From positions 1,570,001 to 1,634,000 of the forward strand of contig NC_092603.1 of NCBI RefSeq assembly GCF_047663525.1: a stretch of DNA of 64,000 nt, in the 5' to 3' direction. The DNA comes from Anas platyrhynchos. Its lineage: Eukaryota; Chordata; Aves; Anseriformes; Anatidae. The stretch's first letter is position 1, and every line of letters starts with the position of its first letter. Positions 21,946 to 34,392 of the stretch are shown here, one piece after another. The translations under genes were made by a program, and so were the position numbers. The notes beneath the pieces are model-generated. The model was not told where the DNA came from, searched no databases, and worked only from the letters and a program-made list of their open reading frames with translations.

Positions 21946-24900
21946 ATGGGGCTCCCCTGGGGCTGTGGCTGTCCCAGCCTCACCGGCCATGCCAGGGGCC
22001 TCCTGACTTCCCTCGTCACTCTGCTCCTCCTCCAGCTGGGCTCAGGTAGGATCCTGCAGGGCTGCTGGGGGCTCTCCCCCCTGGGCCTGGCAGACGTGTT
22101 GCTATGGGGCAAGGGTGTGGCGGTGGGGCAGTGGGGACCCGAGCCCACAGCTCGGCCCCTGCTGGGTTTCATTTTCTCTTTGGTTCTTTCACACAATATG
22201 GGTGCTGCCTTGCCTGCTCTTTCTCTGTCTCCTTCACTCGCCTGAATGCTGCAGAGAGGGCTCCCACTCCCAGCACACCTCCTTCTCCTGCACGTCCTCC
22301 CTCTCCCTCTCCTGTTTCCCGGGTGGTTTCCCATGGCACACGGGGGACGCAGCACGCACCAACTCACGCATAGCTCGCCCTTTGTCACTCACTGACCCTA
22401 AATTTAAGATGGCAACATCTCACCGCCTTTCTGTGCCCTTCTCCATTGCTCAGCCCAGCTCAGAGTGGAGGGACCAGGCCAGCCTGTCACTGCCACCGTG
22501 GGGCAGGATGTCGTGCTGCCCTGCCACTTGTCCCCTCAACATGATGCTCACAGCTTGGAGGTCAGGTGGATTCGACGCACGATATCTGAGACAGTGCACC
22601 ACTACCGCAATGGAGAGGACCTGTATGGGGAGCAGATGTGGGCATATTCTGGGAGGACAGAGCTGGCCAGAGATGGTCTCTCTGATGGAAGGTTGGACTT
22701 GCGTATCTTTGGGTTGAGACCCTCTGATGATGGCCAGTATGTCTGCACTGTGAAAGATGCTGATGATTATGGAGAAACTATTGTGGATCTGGATGTGACA
22801 GGTTAGTGGCTGAGTTGATGCATACACTTGTCCCTGGGATTGTGTGCCCTACCTAGGCCTCTGTCCCATCCTCATAGTAATCAATGAAACCTGTCAGAGA
22901 GTTTAGCAAGATGGTGCTTCACCTCCTCAGTATGTGAGCACTTGACCAGCAAGGTATACACCCATTCTGTGGCAGGTTGGTTTTGGGACAGATTTGCAAG
23001 GCTGAGTTGTTTTTGATCATTTTCTGTGCTCCAATGAACTGTGTCCAATAATGTTCTGAGGGCACTTGGCATGGGCTGCTGAGCACCTCCTTAGGCTGTG
23101 CCAGTATTGGGACCACAGACAACATCTGAAGCCAGGAAAAGACCTCTTAGCAGCTGGACCTCTCTTTGCTTTTGCTTTTTCTCCTGGCGGAGAACTGAGA
23201 CATTGTCTGGAAGTCTCGGGGCCTCTTTGAAAAGCACAGCTTGATGCAGAGATGCTGCCTGGAGGTGCTGAAGCCATGCACCTGAGTTTTCTGGGTGATT
23301 TGGGTCCAATGGCATTGCGCAGCCCTGCTCGCTGGTTCTAGCACCAGCCACGGTGCTTTGCAGGTGAAGGTTGGTTTGTGAAGCGCCTGGTCCCAGAGCC
23401 CCTGTGACAATGGCTGGGTAGGGCTGTCTGGCATGGGAGCAGATGGGGTCATTGCGTTCAAATGAATCTCTCCCCAAGTCAAGCCCCAGTCACGCGCTCT
23501 TCCCCCAGCCACAGGCGCTGACCCCCACCTCTCCCTGGGGGGCTATGAGGCCGGAGGTGTCCGGGTGCTGTGTCGATCGGCCGGCTGGTACCCGCTGCCG
23601 CAGCTGCTGTGGAGGGATGCTCGCGGGCAGCACCTGCCCTTGGTCTCCCAGACACATTCCCAGGACCAGGAGGGGCTCTTTGAAATCGAAGGCACCGTCA
23701 TCGTGACCGGGAACGCGGAGGGGCCCTTGTCCTGCGTGGTCAGGAACAGCCGCATCCAGCAGGAGTGGAAATTTTCCCTGCACATTGCAGGTACAAATGG
23801 CACAGCCAGGAGGAGGTGTTCCTGGCCCCAGCACTTGTCCTGAGCTGCGAGAAGTCTGGGTGTTGTGTTTCTAATCCCAGGCATGTAAATACAGCCCCTT
23901 TCCTGGTGCCTTTTCTCAGCTCCCTTCTTCCACAACGCCCAGCCCTGGAAGGTGGCTCTGGTCCTCGACCTCGTGCTTTTGGCTGTGTCCATTGGCCTGG
24001 GTGTTTATCTCTATCGAAAGCAAGGTAAGCTGGCAGCGCAGGGATGGAGCACAGGGAGGTGTTCTGCAGGGACCCGCATGGGTGTGGAGCGGGGCTGAGC
24101 CCTGGCCCAGGGAGGTGCGTAGGAGGAGGAAGGGAATGTTCTCCTGGGGATGCCAAAGGCCTTAGCATCGTCTTGGGCCTCTGCCTTGGGCAACGAAGGC
24201 AGGGGAGAAGGCAAGGGGCCTTGGGTGGGAGGCCAGGGAGCATGGCTGCAGCGTGGGGCTGGTGGCAAGGCGCAGCCCCCCTGCACATGTTCCCACCCAG
24301 CAACCAAGCTGCTCTGCTCACCACCTCTTCCTCCGCCTTTGCTTTTCAGCGGCACAGAGCCGAGAGCTGGGTGAGTCCTTGCAGTCCCTGCCCCCAGCCC
24401 CTGGGGAAGTGGTGTCCCTGCGGGAGGGCCTGGTCTGGGTGGGCTCTGGGGGCTTGTGTGCTGGTGGCTCGGGGGTGCTGGAGGAGCAGCTGGAGCATGG
24501 GGTGGGAGTGGGGAGTGCTGGGGCTGGGGCTGCCCTGGGCACGGGACACGGCCGGGATGGCTGAAAGGAATGGGGAACAAGGTGGGAAAGGGGAGCGAGC
24601 TGTGGGGCTGCCCCACTCTGCACTGATGCTTCTTGGACAGGGACGTCCTCCACCCATCCCCATTCACTTCCCCTTGTGTTTTGGTGGCACCGTGCAGAGA
24701 GCTGCACAAGTGTCTGTCCTTACTGCTCCACATGCATGAGCCTTGCTCAAAGCTCGGTCTTGCCGACTGTTAGGCAGCACCACCCTTCCTCCCCCACCCT
24801 CCCCACAGTTTGGGAACAAAGAGGTCTGTGTCCACTCAACAAAACAAAGAAATCTGGTGTCTTCTCATGGAATAACCTATAGGATGAGAAGGTGTCCTCT

Positions 24901-26326
24901 CTGATCATGCATTATTTTGTTTTCCATTTCCAGTGAAAAAAGATGCAAAACTGGGTGAGTGTCTCTTTCTTAAGCCCAATGATCTTGTGTCTTCCCATGG
25001 GTGTAGCAAAGGCATAAGACGTTCTCCTATCTAATATTGCTTTACTCTTCTCTTCCTTTTCCAGCGGAACAGGCTAGGCAGCTTGGTGAGTCTCCATCTC
25101 TTATCCAAATCTATTCAGGTGCTAAACATGAAATGAGCTTGACCCTCTGATCATGCTTTTCTTCTTTTGCTTTTCCAGAGGAAAAATGTGAAAGGCTGGG
25201 TAAGTCTCCCTCCACAACCTGGAGAAAATTGGTTTTGCACTTCTTAGCAACCCTGGAATGAGAAACTGTCCCCTCTCATAATGCGTTGCTTTTCTCTTTC
25301 TCTTCCAGATCAACAAGCTACAGAGCTGGGTGAGTGTCCCTGTACTTGGGCCCTAAGGCCACAAAAGGGCAACATGTACTGAAGGGTGGGCAGCTGGGAA
25401 AGAGCAGACCGGGTCTGGCCCCTCACCCTACCCACACCCACTGGACACTGGCCATGGGCAGTGACCAGCTCTTCCCTCTCCTTCCAGCATGGAGAAGGTT
25501 TCTGCTGCCAGAAAATAGAGGTAGGTGTGCACTGAGTTGTCCGCTGAGGTGCTTCTCCTGCCCTTGCTGGGGCATGTTCAGGAGCCAAGAGGTGCCCCAT
25601 CTCCTGCCCCGTGGGGCAGCTCCTGGCCCTGAGCTGGGGAAAGCCTGCCCAGGGCTGAGCTCTGCCCCTGATGGCCTGGCTCCTTCTGTCCCTGCAGTGA
25701 AGGTGACCCTGAATCCACACACAGCTCATCCTGAGCTCATCCTGTCAGAGGACCACAGGAGTGTGAGATGGCAAATGATACGGCAGAAGGTGCCTGACAC
25801 ACCGGAGAGATTTGACTTTTGGTGCTGCGTGCTGGGCCATGAGGAGTTCAGAGAGGGGAGGCACTGGTGGGAAGTGAAGGTGGAGGGGGAGCTGGAAATG
25901 TATTCTTGCTGGGCTGTTGGGGTGGCCAAGGAATCTGTGGAGAGGAAGGGGAAGATTAACATGGACCCAGAAGAAGGGATCTGGGCATTGCTTTACCAGC
26001 AAGGTCATCTCACGCCTCTCAGATCTACTCGCACCCCCTTACCCCTATCCCCTGTCCCCACGAGGATCTGGGTCTGTCTGGACTGTACCCAGCAGCAGGT
26101 GTCTTTTATCAATGCTGACAATGGGTTCGAGATCTTCACTTTCACAGCAGCCTCCTTCAATGGGGAGAGCATCCGCCCCTGGTTCTGGCTAGAGACACTG
26201 GGAATTCAGCTGTGTCTGAGGGACAGCACCCACGAGAACCCGTCCCCAGCCCTGGGGGGCTCCTGCCCTTCTCCAGCCACTCCTGCATCACCTCTCCTTG
26301 ATCCTGCAGGAACAACACAGGAATGA
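21946..26326 (+). CDS. BTN-like gene D: Ig-V/Ig-C receptor with B30.2 tail
   Basis: Reads through as 533 aa in eleven phase-1 exons: 21946-22045 (signal), 22454-22801 (IgV; VVLPCHL, DDGQYVCTV), 23509-23790 (IgC-like), 23920-24024 (membrane helix, ends YLYRKQ), heptads 24350-24370 (AAQSREL), 24934-24954, 25065-25085, 25179-25199 and 25309-25329, then 25488-25520 (33 nt) and 25698-26326 ([41 protein letters not shown]). All borders are GT-AG. The IgV differs from its neighbours at several places (RRTISETVHH, WAYSGRTELARDG, GRLDLRIFGL). The intron after the membrane exon keeps the first heptad that C and E have lost. The ligand is unknown; placement in the BTN family is firm. Confidence 0.92.
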
Positions 26327-26743
26327 GGGTTACTGGGACTACAGACATTCCTGTGCTCCTTCCTCTGGCTGGAGGAGGGCTGTGGTACTGCAAGCAGGGG
26401 CCATGCCCCTTGCAAACCCTGGGCTCTGCCCTGCACATGGCTCCTATGCTGGGGCACAAGCCCTGCTGGCACCCACAGGTCTTACCCTGCCTCTGAGCCC
26501 CAGTGGGCAGTACAGGGGCTGCAGCAGCTCTCCACGCTCCTCTCCCCTCTGCTTGCACTGCTTGCAGACCCCAGGGCAAGGGATGTGGTCACCGTGTGCT
26601 GCCGGCCATTGCAGGCCACCTTTTCCTCCTAGGTTGGGGTTGATCCTTGCTCTGTGCCTGGTGCTGAGCATGAGCAGCCTGAGGGGGCTCTTTATTCCCT
26701 CCTGTGGGGCACATCAAGGCGCAGCAGCAGCAGGACTGTGTAA

Positions 26744-26749
26744 AATAAA
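26744..26749 (+). terminator. Poly(A) signal of gene D
   Basis: AATAAA in GTAAAATAAAGTTTTGTAC, about 415 bases after the stop codon and at the same place as in the other copies. The shared 3' flank follows at 26755-27080. Confidence 0.82.
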
Positions 26750-26754
26750 GTTTT

Positions 26755-27080
26755 GTACAGGAAGATGGAGTCTGGCAGTGGTATTTGCTGGGTGCTTTCT
26801 TTCATGAGGCTTTGCCTGGGAAGGTGTCTTGCAGCAGACCGTCTCCTTGGTGTTGGTCCTGGGAGTCAGAGCCAGGAGGAACTGAAGCTCTAGCTAGCCC
26901 TGGTTCCCCAGCAGGAACCTGGGTGCACTTGTGCAACCTGGGTCATTGCCCTGCCCTGGGGGCACCCAAAGAGCTTCCATCCTCCCATCATACAGGCTCT
27001 GCAGAAGCTGTGGCCACAGGGGGCATCACCGGCTCTTCAAGTCCTCCAAGCAGAGGCAGCAGGTGGCCTCAGCCTTCAGC
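26755..27080 (+). repeat. Shared 3' flank of the duplication unit (copy D)
   Basis: Starts GAAGATGGAGTCTGGCAGTG and includes CTTGGTGTTGGTCCTGGGAG. It matches the flank of gene F (41745-42110) and, inverted, that of gene A (1150-1495). Confidence 0.75.
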
Positions 27081-27084
27081 CAAA

Positions 27085-28440
27085 ATCACAGAATCACTTA
27101 TGAGCCCCAGTTTGAAAGGACCCTTCAGGACCATCATGTTCCACACAGAACCACCCAAAAACTAGACCCTGCATCTAAGAGCCTTCTCCAAAAGTTCCTT
27201 GAGCTGCATCAGGCTCAGGGCTGTGCCCATATCCCTCCAGAGCCTGTTCCCATGCCCCACTAGCCTCTTGGGGAAGAATCTTTTCCAAACAGACAGACAG
27301 CCTTCTCTGTGGCAGCTCCATGGCTACAGCCTCCTTTAAGGTACCTGTAGAGAGTGATAAGGTTGCCCCTGAGCCTCCTCTTCTCCAGGCTGAACAAACC
27401 CAGCTCCCTCAGCCGCTCTTCATAGGACTTGTTCTCCAGACTCCTCTCCAGCTTGGTCGCCCTTCTCTGGACTCGCTCGAGCACCTCCATGTCTTTCTTG
27501 TAGTGAGGGGCACAAAACTGAACACAGTACTCGAGGTGCGGCCTCACCAGAGCCGAGTACAGGGGGACAATCACTTCCCTAGCCCTGCTGCTCACACTGC
27601 TTCTTATGCAAGCCAGGATGCTGTTGGCCTTCTTGGCCACCTGAGCACACTGCTGGCTCATATTCAGCCGACTGTCCACCATCACTCCCAGGTCCTTCTC
27701 TGCCTGGCAGCTCTCCAACCACTCATCTCCCAGCCTGTAGCTCTGCTTGGGGTTATTGCGCCCCAGGTGCAGGACCCAGCACTTGGCCTTGTTGAACTTC
27801 ATGCAGTTGACCTCAGCCCATCGGTGCAGCCTATCCAGATCCTCCTGCAGAGCCTTTCTGCCCCCGAGCAGATCGACACACGCACCTAGCTTGGTGTCAT
27901 CTGCAAACTTACTGAGGGTGCACTCGATCCCCTCATCCAGATCATCAATAAAGATATTAAAGAGGACTCGCCCTAGTACCGAGCCCTGGGGGACGCCACT
28001 AGTGACCGCCCTCCAACTGGATTTGACTCCATTCACCACAACTCTTTGGGCCCGACTACTCAGCCAGTTTTTAACCCAATGAAGAGTAGGCCAGTCCAAG
28101 CCATGAGCAGCCAGTTTCTTGAGGAGAATGTTGTGGGGAACAGGGTCAAAGGCCTTGCTGAAGTCAAGGTAGACCACATCCACAGCCTTTCCCTCATCCA
28201 CGCAGTGCATCACTTCGTTATAGAAGGAAATCAGGTTCATCAAGCAGGACCTGCGTTTCATAAACCCATGCTGACTGGGCCTGATCACTTGGTTGCACTG
28301 TAAATACTGCATGATGACATGCAAGATAATATGCTCCATGAGCTTCCCTGGCGCTAAGTTCAAACTAACAGGCCTATAGGTCCCCAGGTCTACCCTCCAG
28401 CCATTCCTGTAGATGGGCATCATGTTTGCTACCCACCAAA
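27085..28440 (-). mobile_element. CR1 LINE with a 387-codon open RT frame
   Basis: The minus-strand frame 28423-27260 encodes CR1 [62 protein letters not shown], an intact [12 protein letters not shown] box, and C-terminal [20 protein letters not shown]. The 3' part (27085-27300) is more diverged and may come from a second, older CR1. The long open frame suggests a relatively young copy, but the 5' end is truncated. Confidence 0.93.
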
Positions 28441-28443
28441 TTC

Positions 28444-28970
28444 AATATGAATCGTCCCCCATAAGGATAAGGGCAGTGTTTCCAGAGGCATCACATAGTT
28501 CCTTAAAGAACAGTTCATCCATGTCATAATCCTGGCTGCATGCAGAAACTGTCCATTCTGTCCTTGGAAGCCATTTCCACACCAAAGACTCCACGCTGCT
28601 GCAGAAGAGCTTTGCTTGCCAGAGGGCAAATGGTCTGCCCATTTCTGCCTCCACTGGGATGGACAGAGCCGGGAGTGGGGCTGGCTCTTTGTCCCCACCA
28701 CCCTGGGAAAAGGGTGGCACTGAGATGCTCGGCAGCCAGCTGTGCCTCTTTCCCTGCAGCCTCCGATGTCGCTCTGCCCTGCAGCATCTTGCACCCATCC
28801 CCCAAGGGTCAGGGCTCCACCCAGAGGGTTACTGCAGGCAAGAGCTGAGCAGAAGTTGGTGAAGTCACGTGTAGCCTTCTAGTTCCTGCAGCTGTGGTGG
28901 GTGCTGTGAGGGACGACTATTCTGGTGAGACTGCCTTGGAGAAGAACACCTGAGGCTGCCTTCTGTGTCC
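28444..28970 (+). promoter_or_regulatory. Upstream region of gene E, shared with gene F
   Basis: Resembles 36310-36620 plus 37240-37460 before gene F: CATCCATGTCAT, CTGGCTGCATGCAGAA, AAATGGTCTGCCCATTTCT, AGTGGGGCTGG. It differs from the C/D type in its distal part, but the proximal GGTTACTGCAGGC block (about 28825) is the family-wide one. Confidence 0.5.
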
Positions 28971-29101
28971 CCCAGCCCATGATAAGTGCAGGCTCTGCAC
29001 CCTGCCCAAGGCGCTGCTGGCCGTGGCTCCCTGTGCCCAGGCCTGCAGCCCCTCAGTACCTTACTCTTCTACCCCCAGATCCTGCTCCCGCTGCAGCACA
29101 G

Positions 29102-32100
29102 ATGGGGCTCCCCTGGGGCTGCGGCCGCCCCAGCCTCACCAGCCATGCCAGCGGCTTCCTGACTACCCTCGTCACTCTGCTCCTCCTCCAGCTGGGCTCA
29201 GGTAGGATCCTGCAGGGATGCTGGGGGCTCTCCCCCCTCTGCATACAGATGTGCTGCCATAGGGCAGGGGAGCGGCTTCAGGGTAGGGGGACCAGAGCCC
29301 ACAGCTCGGTCCCTGCTGGGTTTCACTTTCCCTTTGTTTCTTTCACACAATATGGGCGCTGCCTTGACTGCCATTTTTGGCTCTTCTTCTCCTGCCCAAA
29401 AGCTGCAGAGAGGGCTCCCACTCCCAGCACCCCTCCTTCTCCTGCACGTCCTTCCTCTCCCTCTCCTGTTTCCCTGGTGGTTTCCCATGGGACATGGGGG
29501 ACACAGCACGCACCAACTCACACACCAACTCATGCCCTTTGTCACTCACTGCCCCTAAATTTACGATGGCAAAATCTCACCGCCTCTCTGTGCCCTTCTC
29601 CATTTCCCAGCCCAGCTCAGAGTGGAGGGACCAGGACACCCTGTCACTGCCACCGTGGGGCAGGATGTCGTGCTGCCCTGCCACTTGTCCCCTCAACGCG
29701 ATGCTCACAGCTTGGAGGTCAGGTGGATTCGGCGCACGATATCTGAGACAGTGCACCACTACCGCAATGGAGAGGACCTGTATGGGGAGCAGATGGGGGC
29801 ATATTCTGGGAGGACAGAGTTGTCCAGAGATGGTCTCTCTGCTGGAAGCCTGGACTTGCGAATCACAGGGCTGAGACCCTCTGATGATGGCCAGTATTTC
29901 TGCACTGTGAAAAATACTGATGCTTACGATGAAGCAATTGTGGAGCTAGAGTTGTCAGGTTAGTGTCTGGTGTGAGGCATTCAAGGGATGGTGCAGGTGT
30001 CCCTGAGTTTCTGTGTTCCACCCAGGACCCGGTCCCATCCTCATGGCCATCTACGAGGCCTTGCAAACAGTACAGTGTGATGGGGCTTCTCTTCTGCTTG
30101 TGAGCACTTTTCCAGCAAGGAGTACAACTGTGCCCTTGCAGGCTTTTTATTGAGAAAGAGCTGCATGAATGCAATGATTTAATTCAGTCTCAGGGGCCTT
30201 CTTTGAACTCCATCCCCATGCTGTTGTGTGGGCAGTGGGCACAGGTTGCTGAGCAGGTCCTTCAGCTGTGCCAACAATAGGTGTGGTTTAGGGGTGAGAA
30301 TGTCTACATGGAGTGCCCGGTCCCTGAGCCCCTGGGGCCGTGGTTGTCCTGGGCTGTGTCTGGCTTGGGAGCAGATGGGGTCATTGCCTTGAAATGAATC
30401 CCTCCCCAAGTCAAGCCCCAGACACACGCTCTTCCCTCAGCCACAGGCGCTGACCCCCACCTCTCCCTGGGGGGCTACGAGGCCGGAGGCGTCCGGGTGC
30501 TGTGTCGATCGGCCGGCTGGTACCCGCTGCCGCAGCTGCTGTGGAGGGATGCTCGCGGGCAGCACCTGCCCTCGGTCTCCCAGACACATTCCCAGGACCA
30601 GGAGGGGCTCTTTGAAATCGAAGGTGCCATCATCGTGGCCGGGAGCGTGGAGGGGCCCTTGTCCTGCGTGGTCAGGAGCAGCCGCCTCCAGCAGGAGCGG
30701 GAATCATCCCTGCACATCGCAGGTACAAATGGCACAGCCAGGGTGAGGTGTTCCTGACCCCTGAATTTTCCTGACCCAGAAGTCATCTGGGTCTTGCTTT
30801 TCTAATCCCAGGCATGTAAACACAGCCCTTTTCCTGCTGTCTTTTCTCAGCTCCTTTTTTCCTCAACGCTCAGCCCTTTATAGTGGCTCTGGCTCTGGTC
30901 CTTGTGCTTTTGGCTGTGTCCATTGGCCTCGGTGTTTATCTCTTTCGAAAGCAAGGTAAGCTGGCAGCGCAGGGATGCAGCGGAGGGAGGTGTTCTGCAG
31001 GGACCCCCCTGAGTCTGGAGCGGGGCTGAGCCCTGGCCCAGGGAGGTGTGTAGGAGGAGGGAGGGAATGTTCTCCTGGGGATGCCAAAGGCCTTAGGATC
31101 GTCGTGGGCCTCTGCCTTGGGCAACGAAGGCAGGGGAGAAGGCAAGGGGCCTTGGGTGGGAGGCCAGGGAGCATGGCTGCAGCGTGGGGCTGGTGGCAAG
31201 GCGCAGCCCCCCTGCACATGTTCCCACCCAGCAACCAAGCTGCTCTGCTGACCCACGTGGTCCTCTGCCTTTGCAAATGCCAGTTATGCTACTTGGCAAG
31301 CTTGCTCATTGGTGGCTGTACTAGTAGTGTTCACGCGACTATCATGCTCTTATTCTGCTCGTTGATTCGTTGTCATGCGGACTGCTCATACTGGTTGTTT
31401 TCTCAACTCCTCAATTGTTACTTCTTCTTCGACCTTGTCCTACTTGCCTTGTACCTTATCTTGCATTTTTCTACTAGCTACTTTATTTCTGTGTCTAGCA
31501 GATTCCACAGGCTTCCAAACTGAGTTCCCATGACTCCAGTCCCTCCCAATCTGGGAGTAAGTTGGCCTGTGCCCATTGCACACTGTATAGATTTTGGTGT
31601 CTTCCCACTGGAGCCACCATGAGATGAGAAGCTGTAACCTCTGATCACCATTGCTTTTACTTCCATTTTCCATTGGAAAAAACAAACAAACAAAAAAAAA
31701 GATGCAGAGCAGAGTAAGTCTCCTTTTATATATCCAAAGATCTGGTGTCTTCCCTTGGGAGCAGCCATTAGCTGTGCAGCTCTCCCTTCTCATCATGCAT
31801 TGTTCTTGCTTTCCTTTTCCATCGCAACAAGCTGAACAGCTTGGTGAGTCTCCATCTCTTATTCAAATGCATTCAGGTCTAGCCATGAAATGGGCTTTCT
31901 CCCCTGATCATGCATTGCTTTTGCTTTTCTTTTAGAGAGGAAAAAGTGGAAATGCTGGGTTAGTGTTCTTCTCCAGCCTTAAGAAATTTGACCTTACCCT
32001 TATTAGTAGCCCTGGTATGCGTAGCTGTCCCCTCTCATCATGTGTTGCTTTTCTCTTTCTCTTGCAGCTACACAAGCTACAGAGCTGGGTGAGTGTCCCT

Positions 32101-33405
32101 CCTGAAACTTAAAATATAAAATAAAATTAAATTAAATTAAAATTAAAAAGTCTGTATTAAGGAAAAAGGTGAAAAGAGAAGTTTTCTCTTTTCATCATGA
32201 GTTGCTTTTACTCTTGTTTTGCAGAGAAAAAAGATGCAGAGCTGGGTGAGTCTCTCTACAACAAAAAAAAAAAAAGGCAGTTTGGAGTCCAGTTGAGCTG
32301 GGGACTCTCATCATGTCTTGCTTTTCTTTTCCTTTTTCTAGAGAAACAAGCTGCAGAGCTGGGTGAGTATCCCTCCCCAAACTGAAAAAAAAAATGGAGG
32401 TCCAGCCATGGGATCAGAGGCTGTCCCCTCTCATCATGCCCTTTTTTTTCACTTTTCTAGTGGAACAAGCTGCAGATCTGGGTGAGTGTCACTGCACTTG
32501 GACCCCAGGGAACACCAAGGCAATGCGCAGGGGAGGGTGGGCAGCTGGGACAGAGCAGCCCAGGGCTGGCCCCTCACCCTACCCATACTCACTGGGTACC
32601 AGCCATGGGCTGTGACCAGCTCTCCCCTCTCCTTCCAGCAAGGAGAAAGTTTCTGCTGTCTCATAATAGAGGTAGGTGTGCACTGGGTTGCCCTCTGTAG
32701 TGCTCCTCTTGCCCTTGCTGGGGCATGTTCAGGAGCCAAGAGGTGCCCCATCTCCTGCCCCGTGGGGCAGGTCCTGGCCCCGAGCTGGGGAAAGCCTGCC
32801 CAGGGCTGAGCTCTGCCCCTGATGGCCTGGCTCCTTCTGTCCCTGCAGTGAAGGTGACCCTGGATCCACTCACGGCTCATCCCCGGCTTGTCGTGTCTCT
32901 GGACAACAGCAGTGTGAGATGGGAAACTGAACGGCAGCAGGTGCCTGACACACCGCAGAGATTTGAGTCTTGGTGCTGCGTGCTGGGCCGTGAGGAGTTC
33001 AGAGAGGGGAGGCACTGCTGGTTGGTGGAGGTGGAGGGAGAGCAGCAAAAATATGCTTGGTGGGCTGTGGGGGTGGCCAGAGCATCTGTGGAGAAGAAGA
33101 AAGGGATCAAAATTTGCCCCCAAGAGGGAATTTGGGCTGTTCAGTATGATGAAGGAGATTTCACGTCTCTTACATCTCCTCGCACCCCCTTGTCTGTGTA
33201 CCACAACACCACGAGGATCTGGGTCTTTCTGGATTTTACCCAGAGGCAGGTGTCTTTTATCAACGCTGACAATGGGTTCGAGATCTTCACTTTCACAGCA
33301 GCCTCCTTCAATGGGGACAGCATCCGCCCCTGGTTTTTGCTGGAGACAGAGGGAACTCAGCTGTGCCTGAAGGACAGCACCCCCAGACCCTGTCCCCAGC
33401 CCTGA
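29102..33405 (+). CDS. BTN-like gene E: Ig-V/Ig-C receptor with B30.2 tail
   Basis: Likely 509 aa: 29102-29201 (signal), 29611-29958 (IgV; VVLPCHL, DDGQYFCTV), 30441-30722 (IgC-like), 30851-30955 (membrane helix, ends YLFRKQ), heptads 31938-31958, 32068-32088, 32225-32245, 32342-32362 and 32461-32481, then 32639-32671 (33 nt) and 32849-33405 (PRY-SPRY). Two further heptad relics near 31680 and 31822 have lost the AG of the acceptor (CC-AT in place of CC-AG), so they should be skipped. The 31938 exon has a GAG instead of the usual CAG before it and is less certain. After LCLKDSTP a one-base deletion relative to A and F changes the C-terminal tail to RPCPQP, about 25 residues short, outside the B30.2 core. 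The frame is otherwise open, so the gene may still work. Confidence 0.84.
31256..31530. other. Unrelated insertion in gene E intron
   Basis: Alignment by eye with D and F stops at CTGCTCTGCTGACCC and resumes near CCCTCCCAATCTGGGAG (31545). The sequence between is T-rich, unlike the GC-rich flanks, and has no similarity that I recognise to CR1 or the LTRs here. It replaces the first heptad exon. It could be a short transposon, an LTR piece or a deletion fill-in. Confidence 0.5.
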
Positions 33406-33885
33406 GGGGCTCCTGTGATTCTCCAGCCACTCCTGCATCACCTCTCCTTGGTCCTGCAGGAGCAGCACAGGAATGAGGGGCAGTGGGGCCAGGGGCTGCT
33501 CCGTGTGTTCCTCCCTGCTGCTGGAGGAGAGCTGGGATGCTGCCAGCAAGGACAAGGCCCCTTGCAGCCCCTGGGCTCTGCCCTACCCAGGACTCCTGGA
33601 CTGGGGCACAAGCCCTGCTGGCACCCATGGGTCTCACCCTGCCTCTGAGCCCAGCAAGCAGCACAGGGGCTGCAGCAGCTCTCCACACTTTTCTCTCCTC
33701 TTCTTGTACTGCTTGTAGACCCCAGGGCAAGGGATGTGGTCACTGTGTGCTGCTGGCCATTGCAGGCCACCTTTGCCTCCTAGGTTGGGGTTGATCCTTG
33801 CTCTGTGCCTGGTGCTGAGCATGAGCAGCCTGTGGGGGCTCTTTGTTCCGTCCTCTGGAGCACATCTATGCAAGATGCAGCAACT

Positions 33886-34378
33886 TGGGCCCCTCGCTAC
33901 AAGAAGGACATCGAGGTGCTTGAGTGGGTCCAGAGAAGGGCGACGAAGCTGGTGAGGGGCCTGGAGAACAAGTCCTACGAGGAGCGGCTGAAGGAGCTGG
34001 GCTTGTTCAGCCTGGAGAAGAGGAGGCTCAGGGGCGACCTCATCGCTCTGTATAAGTACATTAAAGGAGGCTGTAGTGAGGCGGGGGTTGGCCTGTTCTC
34101 CCACGTGCCTGGTGACAGGACGAGGGGGAATGGGCTAAAGTTGCACCAGGGGAGTTTTAGGTTAGATGTTAGGAAGAATTTCTTTACCGAAAGGGTTGTT
34201 AGGCACTGGAACGGGCTGCCCAGGGAGGTGGTGGAGTCACCATCCCTGGAAGTCTTTAAAAGACGTTTAGATGTAGAGCTTAGGGATATGGTTTAGTGGG
34301 GACTGTTAGTGTTAGGTTAGAGGTTGGACTCGATGATCTTGAGGTCTCTTCCAACCTAGAGTTTCTGTGATTCTGTGA
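33886..34378 (+). mobile_element. CR1 LINE 3' fragment in the 3' UTR of gene E
   Basis: CR1 RT C-terminal sequence in frame ([20 protein letters not shown], then [38 protein letters not shown]) is followed by the CR1 3' end, TTCTGTGATTCTGTGA. It interrupts the gene E 3' UTR between ATGCAAGATGCAGCA and ACAGGACTGTGTCAAATAAA and points the same way as the gene. It is highly similar to 9600-10075, so it is young, but severely 5'-truncated. Confidence 0.93.
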
Positions 34379-34392
34379 ACAGGACTGTGTCA

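Noticed and set aside
31670-31850. Two further heptad exons in gene E
   Set aside because: Both lack the AG acceptor that the paralogues have, and the first also has a disturbed donor. They are noted as relics only.
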